A stretch of 64,000 bases of DNA from Rosellinia necatrix. Taxonomy: Eukaryota > Ascomycota > Sordariomycetes > Xylariales > Xylariaceae. The DNA is taken from assembly GCA_021209875.1 (NCBI GenBank), contig JAGYVD010000004.1, forward strand, positions 1,860,001 to 1,924,000. The letters run 5' to 3'. This document shows positions 24,984 through 37,400 of the stretch, in pieces (the first letter of the stretch is position 1; each line of letters begins with the position of its first letter). The translations under genes were made by a program, and so were the position numbers. The notes under the pieces were generated by a model. The model ran no database searches. It saw only the letters and a list, made by a program, of their open reading frames with translations, and was not told the origin of the DNA.

Positions 24984-26562
24984 TAATGGATGGACAATTT
25001 CAGGGTAGTGTGGTACTTCCGACAATGCCCTACCTTTCATGTACTGATAGCATCTGTGGGGAAATTAGATATTCGTTAAACGTTGACAAAGGCAGTTTGC
25101 ATTAAGCTAGAATAAATTTCCTTAGCAATGTGCATTGTGAGCGGCACTTTGAGGGAGTTGATCTACAACAGCTAATACCACACAGTAGAGTAGGAATAAT
25201 TTACATCATGAACCATACCCCAAGTTCAGTTGACGCGTCATCACTTGGGTACTGATATACAAAAACAAAGACAATACACAGAGACCACACCGCATAAATA
25301 TATGATTCATAGTACATATTTGACGGCTTTATGTGGCTTGCATGACCATTCACGACTTATCAAGTTAAAATGACAAATTTAAAAAAGATTTAGTAACGAC
25401 ATTCTTACAGATCCTAAGAGACCTATTAGAAATTCATACAATTGAAATTGAAAGTTACTGCCTTAAGGCTGGCCATAATGAGAGTTTTACTCCCTAGTGG
25501 AATTCTGATATTGGTGAACTACCTAATCAATTGCCTGATCCATATTATGACAAGCATGGTTATGGAATTTGAGTTATGGAGGGCAGCAGAAACGATGCTA
25601 CTATAACATATAATCTGTTTCTAGTTCGCAAGAGGGAATGGGGTTAGAACAGTCTATCAAATTACCCCAAGCAGAGAGAAGCGTTGAAATAATATGCCTC
25701 CCCCTTCTTGGTTGCATGACCATGTCGTCCAAAATCGTAGCTGCAATTCTTCTGCACCCGATATCTTGGAACGACAGCTTGGTTGATAATAATGGGGTTT
25801 GTACATTCTTAATTAAGAGTCGTTGACTGTATATGATAGGGATGATGCCGCGGGTGGTAGACCCGGCCTTTCCTTGTACAACCTAGGGTTCATATCTGCC
25901 TATATCTCTAATTCCTATTATAATGCTCAAGTTGCCCCTTTAAATTCCCTATCCATCTCCATATATTCAATATAGCTCTTGAGAAAATTTCCCTAAACTC
26001 ATTGTTAACGCAATATTTTTGCAGAAACCGAACAATTGCATGATGAAATTGGCCTCTCTACTACTTGGATGATCGTAATATTCAGCAATATTAGAAACTA
26101 TTCCACCAAGGCAACCACCCCCGAGATCGCCTTCCATATGAACGGTTTCCTTTTTGGAATTGTAAGGCGTGCGTGTGATACGAAACTCCTCTCATATAAT
26201 ATCTGATAGTCCGACGCATAAGAGATACATCTCAATTTAAAAGGCAGATCTATCGCGGTCTGGGTATATGGTGTCAGACTCTTGTGACCTCCTAATCAGG
26301 CCGAAAAGATCGAAGTTACCCCATTCGAACGATGTTCTCTAAACTTGAATCAGGTGGTCTATAGAGCAACTAATCTAATACGCCATATTTCTCTTTAAAG
26401 GGTGAAGTGTAATATTGTGACTAAGCAGGTTGGGAAGTCGGTATGAAGGACTAGTTCGGTTAGGATGTCAATAAGGGGCACTTTACCACCTATATAATCT
26501 TTAGACTACTAGATTTTGACTTCGTATTATTTTTTTCAATAATTCAATTGAGTTAAGTTCCC
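24984..26562. other. AT-leaning gene desert
   Basis: No reading frame above about 62 codons, and no tRNA or repeat recognised. Moderately AT-rich. Confidence 0.5.
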
Positions 26563-26680
26563 TTGATCAACTGATTCCCCAACTGCGCAATCCAAAAGAC
26601 TACAGTTGGAAGCATAAGGACGACTTATCTCCAATGGAACCGCTAATGTTATGTACACCAAAACAGGTGGTTCACTTCAA
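26563..26680 (+). repeat. Dispersed repeat, copy B (uninterrupted)
   Basis: 118 bp matching the two outer arms of 24658-24983 without the solo LTR. Words shared or nearly so are TTGATCAACTGATTCCCC, CAGTTGGAAG, GACGACTTATCT and CAGGTGGTT. Confidence 0.7.
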
Positions 26681-28071
26681 GGGTTACCTCGGCTGGCGCC
26701 ATCAATTTTCCTTTCAACTTCATTCCATAAGCGAGCTCACCGACCTGTCTGCAATCGCTTTCAACCAGAACCTCGACCCACAATGGCACGACTCAGCATG
26801 ATTGATTACCCAGGCTGTCCGGAAAGTCTGACATTCTCAGCAAGTCGGTAATAATCAATGCGGGTGTAGGACTCCGTGCGCAATTGAGTGAGGCGCCAGC
26901 AGGTGTTTCCTAAAATCTTACCTACCCCCATATAATTAAATTATTTCCTATAGGCTGCAATTTTAGGGTTTGGGCTAGAACTTTTGTTTTAAAGATTATT
27001 CGTAAAACTAAAAGCTTTTTTTTTTTTTTTTTCGTTTTCGGAATTTCTTTAAACAACTTAAAGGAGATAATTACGCGAATGTACCTTGGTAATTATTAAT
27101 AAAGTTCAGTTTCAGAATCTGCGGGCGGTTGGGTGGTTGATGAGGCGCTCGATGCATAGTACCACGACGGATTATGAATCCATAACTGCTGCAAGGTTGA
27201 CGGCCCAATAAATGGCTAGTGTAGTATTTAGGCATGAGGCACTTAGCCCTATCGGGGTTAGGGTATCGAGTTGTCGAAGGTAAGACTGGCATACATAACT
27301 TATAGGTACAGGAATAGTGTGACAAAACCTACATAGTATAATCACAAATGCAACTTAGGCTTCGAAGTTATGGGCCCGTCCAGTGCTTTCAGGAAGCTAC
27401 ATGCATGGGCCGGCGTATCATTGCCCCAGCCTTTACGGGGACCCGGGCGGCAAATAATACCAACCTAGATACGTATGTACACCGATCCAAACGATCCATT
27501 CCAGGACAGGAAGGCGTTTTCTTGGCTTCGGACAGAGAGACATCTGATCCTGCTGACGACAGCAGAAAAGCCAGGCGTACCTAGCCCAGGACCCTCCCCA
27601 ACCCCATATCTATAATAAAACGCTTGCATGATGGTGCCAGCCCCATTGGCTGGGATCCTAAGATGGTGGCTAATTACTCGATGCCCTTATGCAGTTGATG
27701 TGACAAGCGGGTTAGGGGCAATCGATCATGATTGTCCTTCCTAAAACGTTCAGACTCTGGTGAGATTGTAACCTAGCTGAACACACAGTTGCTATGGCTA
27801 AGGGCCATAACCGGGGTAGCTGTAAGCTTGACCTATATGAGTTAGCTACCGTCAGATTGTCTGCAGTTGCCATCAGCTTGCTTTGTTGCTATCATTAGTT
27901 TATCCACTTTCCTACACCACGACATGTCTATATAGACATATATATATAGTCCCCTATCCGAACCATGACTGGCATTCGTTCACTACTAATCATTCCTGAT
28001 TCCGAATCACGCTTCCCAATAAAGTCGTCATCACCTGCCCTCCTACCAGTATTATCCAGTTCCCTGTCACA
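26681..28071. other. Gene-poor spacer and promoter of the secreted protein gene
   Basis: A poly-T run lies at about 27016-27032. No supported gene. A tatatatata stretch near 27939-27948, about 130 bp before the start at 28072, may serve as the core promoter. Confidence 0.45.
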
Positions 28072-28904
28072 ATGCGTGCCGTAGCTTACCTTCCAGTCCT
28101 AGCCGGCGTGGCAGCCGCCTGCTCCGTGACCAGCAATGTGAAGACCACCTTTTACGGAGTCCCGGACAATGACCCAGCCGGATCGGATGCCATCGCATTT
28201 AGCTGTTCCTCTCGTGGTTTCCACGCCGGCGGTACCGGGACGTACAGCGACCCCTTGACGTTCGCCTCCAAGCAGGGCAGCGCATATCGCCAATGCGAAA
28301 TCGTTTACTTCCCCTATCTGAAGAAATACATCCGCAATGAAGATATCTGCGCAGCGTGTAGTGAGTATCTTGGTGTTATTCCCTCACGAGGGAGCGAAGT
28401 ACACTGGCGTTGCTGACAAAATGGTATTCATTTCAGACACCGCGGAATGGGTTGATGTGTTCACTGGTAACTCGCAGAACGGCGGGAGTGGCCAAGTCAA
28501 CTGTGAGAATCAGCTCACACCCAACGGCGCGCAGACTGTCATCAGAGACCCGGCAACCAATCTTGAGGTTGATAGTAAGTGACATCTCTCCCGGCTTACC
28601 CAACGCAAAAATTCCTTTCACCGGGACTAACACTCTCTTACAGCTACACCCCTTTGGAAATCCGGCACTTGCAACACCGGCCATGTCTATCCTAATAACA
28701 ACCCGGCCAATTACTGCGGTGGTGGTGGCAACCCCAGCCCTACCTGTCAGACCGGCTGCTCCTGGGCTGGCCACTGCATTGGTATGACACAGCATGTTAA
28801 ACACACGAGCCTAACTAACCTTGCTTCCAGGTTGCCCATGCACGACTTTTGATGATTGCTCGGATGATTATATCTGTACCAACGGTGCCTGCGCTCGGTC
28901 TTAA
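28072..28904 (+). CDS. Secreted cysteine-rich protein, possible double-psi beta-barrel (RlpA/expansin-like) fold
   Basis: Four exons (28072-28360, 28437-28574, 28644-28781, 28831-28904) give 212 residues. A signal peptide of about 16 residues (MRAVAYLPVLAGVAAA) precedes CSVTSNVKTTFYGVPDND. The core GGTGTYSDPLTFAS, CEIVYFPYLKKYIRNEDICAAC and EWVDVFTGNS resembles fungal secreted proteins with a barwin/RlpA-like barrel, where a Gly-Thr-Tyr strand and paired cysteines are usual. That assignment is from resemblance only. The C-terminal third has many cysteines, ending with CPCTTFDDCSDDYIC and GACARS, a small disulfide module. Such proteins act outside the cell on walls or at host contact. Enzyme activity is not claimed. 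Confidence 0.8.
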
Positions 28905-29583
28905 CGTGGCCTCGTTTAGGACCCCACGTGCTCATGGGTGCGGTGAAGCTAAGGCGAGGTGGTTTGTGGTTCTTCGGGAGCTCAAAAATATCAGAGATCG
29001 AAATAAAATGAATATGATCAAATAAAATAACACACTAAAACCATATGATATGGCGATACAATAAATACTATTTTGGGATGAGCTCTAAACGGTTCGAATC
29101 AAATGTACCACAATATCAAGCATTATATAGCAGAATAAATATTTAATAGGGTCCCTTTTACTGCAGACATAACTGCCATCTGATACTTATAATATGCGAG
29201 CTCCTAGGAGAGCACCGTCAGTATCACTTCCAAATCAACCACCACTAGCTCTTCCAATTATTTAAAGGGGCTAAATTACCCTCCAAAATGAGAATAATGG
29301 CTGGAAAAGCGTAATTATATAATGTTGATTGTCCAATAGCCAATATCTAAGCGGTTTTCAAACCGAGGAGATTTCAGAGCCGATGTTTTTGAGGTCTGAT
29401 ATCGAAGCGTGTTAGAGGATATTCAAGTTTTTACGGACCTGTAAGCGAGGAGTCCATAATACACTCAATGGCCATTTCTAAAGCAGTACTTAACCAGCTA
29501 GGATGGGAAACAAAATTTCCGTTTTTAATAAGATTGAAAGCAACTGGGCCCCATAGATTCCGGGAGAAACCCAGGTAGATAAA
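28905..29583. other. Intergenic spacer
   Basis: AT-rich 3' flank of the secreted protein gene. Nothing else recognised. Confidence 0.45.
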
Positions 29584-29784
29584 GCATATGGTAAGGTACC
29601 AGCTACCTTAAGATGTAGCTCTAGAGGCATATTTGTGTATATAAGGACGAAAAGCCTCCCACTATAGATGGTAGGCCCAGAAATCAATAATATTGAGCCT
29701 TACCCTTATACTCAGCTATCTATTTGCGACCTAGCTGCTACCTCCTAGTGACTGGACCTTACTTTGGGCATTCTTTATATAACA
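29584..29784 (-). mobile_element. Truncated LTR remnant, inverted relative of the 22.6-kb solo LTR
   Basis: The reverse complement aligns with 22568-22759 across most of its length, including TAAGGGTAAGGCTCAATAT and the TATATACAC box. Many differences are C-to-T or G-to-A. The CCTGACA end is missing and no target duplication was found, so it is an older, broken copy. Confidence 0.75.
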
Positions 29785-29954
29785 GAAACAGACCGAAAAA
29801 GTATTTGCAGCTTTCACACTTGATAGTATTTATTTCTTTATTGGTAAAAAGCCTTATTGGGCTAAACGTAATAAGGAGTAGGCATATTCAACAACTAAGA
29901 TTCACCGCTTATACTGTTAATACTAAGTATCATCTTGATTTAGTTTATGCTCGC

Positions 29955-31554
29955 CTATGCTATGACAAATTGCCGTCTCCTCTGTACCTCGCTGTGATGT
30001 AGGAACCGAATAACAAATGCCATAGTTATCATGCCAGCGGCAATGAATACCATGGTGATAAATCCTTTGTGATATCTGGGAGAATCAACCTGTTGCCAAA
30101 TAATAAGGGGAAGCCATGCCTGGACAACGTAAGCAAGCTCATTCATGGCCGCGGTGACGAATGCCCTCTCCTCATTGTCGTCACCACATATCTCATGAGC
30201 CCATGCGAACGTCAATCCGCTCACTCCACTGCTGATGCTTCCAAGGATGTAGGAACCCCACTTCCAACCGAGTGGAATATCCCAAACAGCAAGACTTGCG
30301 TTTGTGGCAATATTGACCGCGCCGGCAAAGACTATGGGAGGCCACCTCGCACCTTGGAATACCGTATCTGAGCTCCAGGCGTAAATGTATGTAAATAGCA
30401 CGGCGACAGCCGAGGCGATAGTAGGGTAGGTGTTTACTGCCGCAATATCGTATCCTTCCGACTTCAGCCATAGTGCAAAGGCCGGCTGGCCGCCGTAGCT
30501 GCTCCCATTGTTAAAGAATATGTAGAGCAGGACGAGGGCGTAAATGTGCCATGATGAGAAAATCTTCGTAAACTTGGCCTTCGAGTATTTACCCCTTTTT
30601 GCGCGCCCTTCTAGCGCCATTCGTTTGTTAGCCATGGCAATATCGTCTTCGGTAAGCCACCATGCTTTGGTAATCTCAGGGACATCCGGGAAAAAGAAGA
30701 ACCCAGAGATGGCGATCGGAAGCGAGATCACCGTGTTGATGATGAAGAGCCATTGCCAGCCGTGGAACCCGCCGACGCCCTCAAGTTTGTAAACCGCTGC
30801 TATCAAGTAGCCCGAGAACATGGTTCCTATAGCGCTACTCGAGTGGAATATACAAGAGCGCTTTGCTAATTCGTCTTTGCGGTACCAACTGCCAATAACA
30901 TACTGCATTCCTGGATAGAACGCACTCTCGGCTAAACCGATGAAGAATCTCAAGACATATATTTGCGTAGCGGTCTGACACTTGGCGAGAAGAATAGTCA
31001 GGACAGACCATGTCACCTATAAAAGAATAAATATGCTAGGTCACGATTTGTGATTATTGAGACAGACCTCAAGAGCAGGGATCCAGATCGAGGGCCGGAC
31101 TTTGGTGAGGATCATGTTACTTGGTTTATTAGTAGGAGTCGTTGGGATTATAAAGAATGGCTTACCTGGGAATCTCCCCGATTACATAGCCTACAGTCCA
31201 TGCCGTGGTTATATAGTTGAGCTCATTACCATACAACCCCAAATCTTCCTTCATACCCGAGACAAATGCACTGTTGATGTTGACCTGATCGAGGTACTTA
31301 ATGAAGTACCCGAGGGAGGCAAGGGTCAAAATGACGCCATCTAACTTGAATAAGAAGCGTCGCTCTTCGGGCGACTTATCGAATGTGTCCCAAAGGTAAG
31401 ACCGCCAAGTTCTTTTTGGCGTTGCAGCTATGATGGTTGGATCTTGTTGATGAATGCTATTGCTGGCTGAATTATCACCGTCGTATGGTGCCGCAACGAT
31501 TTTCGTTTCCGCATCCATCGTTTTATATGAACGATTAGTCCTTATGCTGCTCAT
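29955..31554 (-). CDS. MFS transporter, anion:cation symporter family (Dal5/Liz1-like)
   Basis: Three exons on the minus strand (31166-31554, 31068-31119, 29955-31016) give 500 residues. The start at 31554 (MSSIRTNR) was chosen; an alternative in-frame ATG lies at 31518 (MDAETK). A hydrophilic N-terminus of about 65 residues is followed by about twelve hydrophobic segments. Family landmarks are LGYFIKYLDQVNINSAFVSG, VLRFFIGLAESAFYPG and WYRKDELAKRS. In fungi this family carries allantoate, nicotinate, pantothenate, biotin precursors and other organic anions across the plasma membrane with protons. It is divergent from the TauD-type dioxygenase at 32669 with 1.1 kb between, which suggests shared control and an organosulfonate or similar anion as cargo (inference). 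Confidence 0.88.
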
Positions 31555-32460
31555 TTTCCGATTCTTTCGATAATACAGGATATTTTGAATGGGAGAGTTG
31601 GCCCGATATAGATATTTTGCCACTGTCTGAGAAATGAAGAGACATATAGACAGCACAGGTATTCGTGCTAAAGCCGTCTGGGTAGAATTTCATCACTCAT
31701 CCACTTTATTGCGTGTATATCTTGCGTGGTCATCCAACACGCGGAATTACCAGGTCTTGCGCGCGTTTTCGAAGCCCCCATGTTCGATCGGCCCACGACC
31801 GACTCAGGTCCCAGCCCGACAATCGGTTGTCCATACCCGGATACAGCCACCGTGCACGCGTCGGTATGCATTCAGAACCTAGCAACAGTGGCTGTCATCA
31901 GACGTGCGTCGTCTGTTCATAGCACGCCTTCTCCCGTAAGGGGTTGATAAAAGCACCGCAACCCCGATAATACCAGTTTAAACGACATCACGTCATCTTC
32001 CCCTCATCAAGGAGATCGAATGGGCCCCTGGCGATAAGACACACGGATACCTCGACGCATGCGGCGAGGGTGGTATGGGTGCTCGCATCATGCCCACGCT
32101 ATATCACGAATTCTGTGGGGGGGCCAATCACGGCGCGGTGGACGCAACAGAACAATGGTGCCGGCAGTACTCTGTCCTTATACCAACCTATCAGCTGATG
32201 GCCGTAGTAGCGAAGGCACGAGACGACGCGCATGACTGCGAAGTCTAAAAGCGAGCATCAACTCCAAATCTCAGACGGGAATACATATCCCGCGAGCAGC
32301 CGTTGATTATTCAGCTGTGTTATGTACTCCCGGTATCGCCGGGGGCGTAATTAATGTGACGGGGCGGCGGAGGCATGTTACATGTATAAGAGAGAGAAGC
32401 TCTCGCGGGGTAGATAATTTGGATGTGTCTGAATTAGACGAAGACATACGGACTAAAGAT

Positions 32461-32495
32461 ATTGATTGATTGATTGATTGATTGATTCATTGATT
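32461..32495. repeat. (ATTG)n microsatellite
   Basis: About eight ATTG/ATTC units in the divergent promoter. Confidence 0.9.
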
Positions 32496-32599
32496 CATCG
32501 ACTACTTGGTGAATTGGCCATCCATCTGTCACGCCCGAGAGAAAAGCCTTGAAGAGAAGAATCCTGTAATTGTTCATCCATTTACCAAATCAACTACTT

Positions 32600-32668
32600 A
32601 CACATCCACACAAACACACACACACACACATATACATACACACACATATATATACACATATATATATA
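32600..32668. repeat. CA/TA microsatellite abutting a start codon
   Basis: Alternating purine-pyrimidine run of CA then TA units, ending directly at the ATG of the dioxygenase. Confidence 0.9.
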
Positions 32669-33812
32669 ATGGCGCCTGCACCGATTGACGAGCGCATCGT
32701 CGACGTGGCGGAGCCGATCAAGGACACACTGGGGCTGCCGGAGGCGGCGGTGCGGCGGCTCAAGAAGGGCGGCGTGGACCTGTCCGGGGGTTACCCGTAC
32801 CGGCCGGCGCGGCCGCTGTACCTGCAGGACGTGCTCGCGATCCGCAGCGAAGGGTGGGTGCACGAGGACGCCGGTGCGCGCGCCGACAAGTCCAAGTCGG
32901 CCCTGTTCGCCGCCGCCACCAAGGTTACCGACCTCACCACCCACATCGGCACTGAGATCGAGGGCCTGCAGCTCAAGGACCTCACCGACCGCCAGAAGGA
33001 CGAGCTGGCCCTCCTCATCGCCGAGCGTAGCGTCGTCTTCTTCCGCGACCAGGACATCTCCCCGCAGCAGCAGCTCGAGCTGGGCAAGTACTACGGCGTA
33101 CCCGAGATTCATGTAAGTCATCCTTTTCCCCCGTCCACGTCTCCGTGCACCATGCCGTGCCATTTCATATCGTACGCGCATGCATACATAAAAATAAAAT
33201 ACCCCCCCTTTTCTCTTCCTTTCCCCTGACTAACCCCTCGGGGCCTCCGGGCCCGCGCCTTCCCGTTTAGCCCCAGGGCCCCCAAGTCCCCGGCGAGCTG
33301 GGGGTGACGGTGATCTGGCCGGACCTGCAGGCGACGGAGCGGGCCGCGAGCTTCCGGCGCCCGGGCGGGGCGTCGCGGTGGCACAGCGACCTGGTGCACG
33401 AGGCGCAGCCGGCGGGGATCACGCACCTGCACAACGACACGGTGCCGGCCACGGGCGGCGACACGCTGTGGGCCAGCGGGTACGCGGCGTACGAGAAGCT
33501 GTCGCCGGGGTTCCGGGCCGTCGTCGACGGCCGGCGCGCCGTCTACCGCTCCGCGCACCCGTACCTCGACCGCGACGACCCGGCGGCGGGCCCCCGCTAC
33601 GTCGAGCGCGTCCACCCGCTCGTCCGCGTCCATCCGGCCACCGGCTGGAAGGCCCTCTGGGTCAACCGCGCCATGACCGACCGCATCGTCGGCCTCGACC
33701 GCCCCGAGAGCGACCTGATCCTCAACTACCTCTTCGACGTCTACGAGAGCAACGTCGACATCCAGGTCCGCTTCAAGTGGACCCCGGGGACGAGCGCGCT
33801 GTGGGATAACAG

Positions 33813-33850
<38 letters not shown>

Positions 33851-34151
33851 AAGAGAGGGAAGCGAACCCCTTCACTCCCTACTCTCCCGAGACACGGAGG
33901 AGGAGCATTATCTATCCGTTGGTGAGGTACCCGTGACTAATATCGGCTTCCCTCCGGGGCTTTCCAGGATCACCATTCATAATGCGAGCTGGGACTACGG
34001 TGGCAGGCACCCGAGGCACGGGACCCGCGTCACGTCGCTGGCCGAGAAGCCCGTGTTTGATCCGGCGGCGCCGACGAGGCGGGAGGCCCTCGGGTTGTTG
34101 GACGCGGGCGAGCTACGCGAACAGGAGCAGCTGCTTGATGGGCCCGCGTAG
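32669..34151 (+). CDS. TauD/TfdA-family 2-oxoglutarate-dependent dioxygenase
   Basis: Three exons (32669-33112, 33271-33812, 33968-34151) give 389 residues. Iron ligands are His186 and Asp188 (RWHSDL) and distal His333 (TIHNASWDY). Arg349 (HGTRVT) is placed to bind 2-oxoglutarate. The family oxidises taurine, alkyl sulfonates, sulfate esters or related acids with loss of sulfite; fungal members include the sulfonate dioxygenase Jlp1 of yeast. Codons are strongly GC-ending. The ATG directly follows a TA microsatellite; the frame is open upstream but only through low-complexity repeat codons, so 32669 was chosen. Intron 2 carries a GA microsatellite (33817-33846). It is divergently paired with an anion-type permease, which fits uptake and desulfonation of a sulfur source, but the substrate is unproven. 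Confidence 0.9.
33817..33846. repeat. (GA)n microsatellite in an intron
   Basis: About fifteen GA units, close behind the 5' splice site of the dioxygenase second intron. Confidence 0.9.
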
Positions 34152-34497
34152 AACAGTAAACAAACGATACCCATCGTGGTTCCAACACTGGTGGCGTTAT
34201 TTCCGATTCCCTATAATGTTCAGGAACAGCGTGAGCGGACCGGATCAACCCATTCTAGCCCGATGTATCCCTATTAGGAAGAAGATGAATCATTTCCAAA
34301 CACAATTTGAAGAAACTTATTTGAGAACATACTTTGTTCCCGTTAAGGAAAAGGCCGGCACCACCATCGAACGTTATGTTGTGCATTGCATAAACCTACA
34401 CATAAATTTAACTACTTATACATCGACAGTAGGGGCATGCTATGGCAACACATCGTGCATGTTCCCCAGATACCAAATACCGTGATGACGACTCTGG
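34152..34497. other. Convergent 3' spacer
   Basis: Between the dioxygenase and glucosidase II stops. No gene seen. Confidence 0.5.
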
Positions 34498-37400
34498 CTA
34501 AGCAAACTCGATGGTCCAATCTTCTCCAATGCTAACCCCGACACGCCCAACAATAGCGAAAGCGCCCCGGTTTGCATCACCCTTGATGTATTCCAGCGCT
34601 ACCGTGGATTTCTTGCCGCCGGATTCTAGTTGAACCTCGCTTTTACCGGCCCACGATGAAGGAGCGCCGACGATGATAATTCTATCAACGGCAACGTTGC
34701 GCATGGCCTTCAACCAATTGCCCGCCTTAATGCTCTTGACATCACGGCCGTCAGCATCTGTTGACGTAAGGGTAGATCCCTGCAATTTAAAAGCACGATT
34801 AATATACTGATCCTTCTGGTAATCGAAGGTATCACCATCGTCAGCGTATAGTTGGCCTTCGGCGGTACCGGCCTTGCTGAGTGCTACTACTAGGGTGTAG
34901 TCGTCAAATCTCATCAGTCGGGCAGAGCGACGGGGAATGTCACGGCGGGGAAAGATATGACCACCCTGCAGCAGCATAGGAATGCTCTCGAGAGGAGCAC
35001 CTATTGTTACGGACTTGCCCTTCACCGTCAGCAATCGTTGATAGGTGAAGTAGTCGTAGTAAGTTTCATCATCCGGGATATAGATATCCTCAGTTGTCTT
35101 GCCCTTCTCGACTACTGGTTTGACTAGAATTCCGGTCGACCCCACGAAAAACTGGTCATCAACGGCGAAGCCGCCTTCATCATTAGGATGAGTCCAGTAC
35201 ATCGGTCGGATAATGGGGCTGTTGTCCCGGTGCGCCTGATGAAACGCGGTATACCAGGCGGGGAGTAGACTGTAGCGAAGACGGAGGGCTGCAGTGGCGA
35301 TGGTGCGATACGGCTCTGCGAGTAGATAAGGCTCTCGGCGCCTGGAATCAATGTGGGCATGTCCGCGGAAGAACGGGTAGAAAGCGCCCGCTTGGTACCA
35401 ACGGCTCTGCAACTCAGCTTCAGGGTTGCCGAAAAAGCCACCAACATCAGCTCCGGCAAAGGGGAAGCCCGATACTCCCTGGTTCAAGATCATAGGTATG
35501 GATGCTCCTAGGTGTTCCCAGCTGGCCTGATTGTCGCCAGTCCACATAGCGCTGATGCGCTGTGAGCCCGAGTAGAACGACCGGGTGAGGGCGAATGGGC
35601 GCCGAAGTTCCCCCTTCTTGCGGGACAGCAAAGCCTCGTAGGTGGCGTTATGGAAGGTGAGGCCATTGATGTTGTGAAGGTCGCGGTGCTCCCAGGAACC
35701 ATAGTGTATATTGTCTTTCGGCATCGTCACCTCAGGCCCGTTAAATACCGATGGCTCGTTCATGTCGTTCCACAGCCAGGTATTTTCCATAGTTCCCTTG
35801 AACTTGTCGTATTTAAACAACGATTTCCACCATTTGACAGCAGAGGGGTTGAAGCAATCAATCCACATCGATGAACCAGGCCAACACCAGCCGTCAAAGT
35901 CCTTCCCTTCCTTGTTCTTGACAGCTAGACCATTAGCTTTGAGCTCGTCGATTACCGGGTAACTGCCCGTGTTTTTAATGTGAGGGTCAATGATCACGAC
36001 TAGCTGCCGGCCATGGGAATCTAGCTGCTGTCCCATCGATATGGGGTCCTTGAACATATCACTGTCCCAGGTAAAGTATTTCTTCTCATCCGTATACTCA
36101 ATGTCGAGCCAGATAACGTCGTATGGGATCTGATGACGGTCCATTTTCCGGTCGACCTCTTTGACATCGTCGTCTGATACATAATTCCAACGGCATTGGT
36201 GATACCCGATGGAAAACTCCTGTGGCATCGCAGTCGTGCCCGTGAGCTCGCCATACGCTCTGGTCACATCCTGAGGGGTGGGTCCAAGGAAAACAAAAAG
36301 ATCCATCACGCCTGCTTCGGAGATCCAGTGGGTTTGAGTGTTGGTTCTCGGGTCCTTTCCAAGAGACAGTGGATTCTTTGACTCTCTCGTTTTCGTAATA
36401 TCAATCCAGGTCTCAGCTGCGTTGAGCCAGAAGAGCGCAACAGTAGAGTCTTTTCTGTGCGCTTGCATCAAAGGAATGGCTCCGTACAGGGTCATTGGGC
36501 TATCCAGTATGTACTCGAAGACATCTGAATTGTATAGCCTGTATGGTTCAGTGTATGCCCCATCGCCGCCTCTGGTTTCCTTGAGCGATAACGGTCCAGC
36601 GTGCTCAGGGATACCATACACGTGGTCATAGCCGAAGAAAGTGACGTCGAGGGCAACACTTTCGGGGCCGCGGGGCTTGGAGTCTGTATTTCCACCGAAG
36701 GATTCATCCCACCAAGTGCTCTCGTCCTCGCCCTCGGGCACAGCAACGGCCTCTTCCGACGGTTCTTCGCCCTCTTTCTTCTCTTCCGCAGGTGGCTTCT
36801 CGACTTTGGGTCTCCAGTGTTCCAGGTTCATCAAACCGCGATCGTTCAGCTTAAGCTGAGTGGAACCATCTCGCTTGAATTCGATCGAATATGGGTTATA
36901 ATTAATATCGGCTTCAAATGCAAAGTTGGGACCGTATTGAATCTTGATACCAGTCTCTCCAACATAAGAGGTTTTAGCATCAGCATCTACCGTCGTTCCG
37001 CCGACGATAGCCCATTTCTCGGCTTCGTTGTATCGCTCCTTTCTCACGTTACTGTTGTGTCGAAGTTCTATATCTCCATCCTGGCGTCTCTTCTCGTCCA
37101 CAGTTACACGGGCAGTGCCGGATTTGTGGAAAGAGACGGTAAGAGGTAGCTGGACGGTAGTTCCCTGGTCGTCGATCGTTTTGAGGATAGTAGCGCTGAA
37201 TAGGCCATCTTTGAAGGAGGGCTCGGTGGGCAGGATCTTGTACGGTGCCCGCCACGATGGCCCCTGGGCTACGGCGCTGTCGGCATAGGCCCTGTTTCGT
37301 TTACAGAAACCGGACTGGTCGCATTTTTTAAAATCGTGCTCCTTGACCGCGACTAAATTGTGTAAGCCTCAGCACAGAGTAGCGTATTCTTCTATCCACG

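Larger units (their letters stand above)
31555..32668. promoter_or_regulatory. Divergent promoter region between permease and dioxygenase
   Basis: 1.1 kb with no supported gene, serving both divergent genes. It contains an ATTG tetranucleotide run (32461-32495). Immediately upstream of the dioxygenase ATG is a CA/TA microsatellite (about 32600-32668). No specific operator could be assigned. Confidence 0.55.

Noticed and set aside
32608..32668. Start of the dioxygenase placed upstream at 32570
   Set aside because: The extra codons only translate the CA/TA microsatellite (His/Thr/Ile/Tyr repeats) and begin without an ATG.
32594..33181. 195-codon minus-strand frame through the TauD exon
   Set aside because: Shadow of GC-rich codons and of the CA/TA microsatellite (its end is Tyr/Val/Cys repeat). 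No motif.
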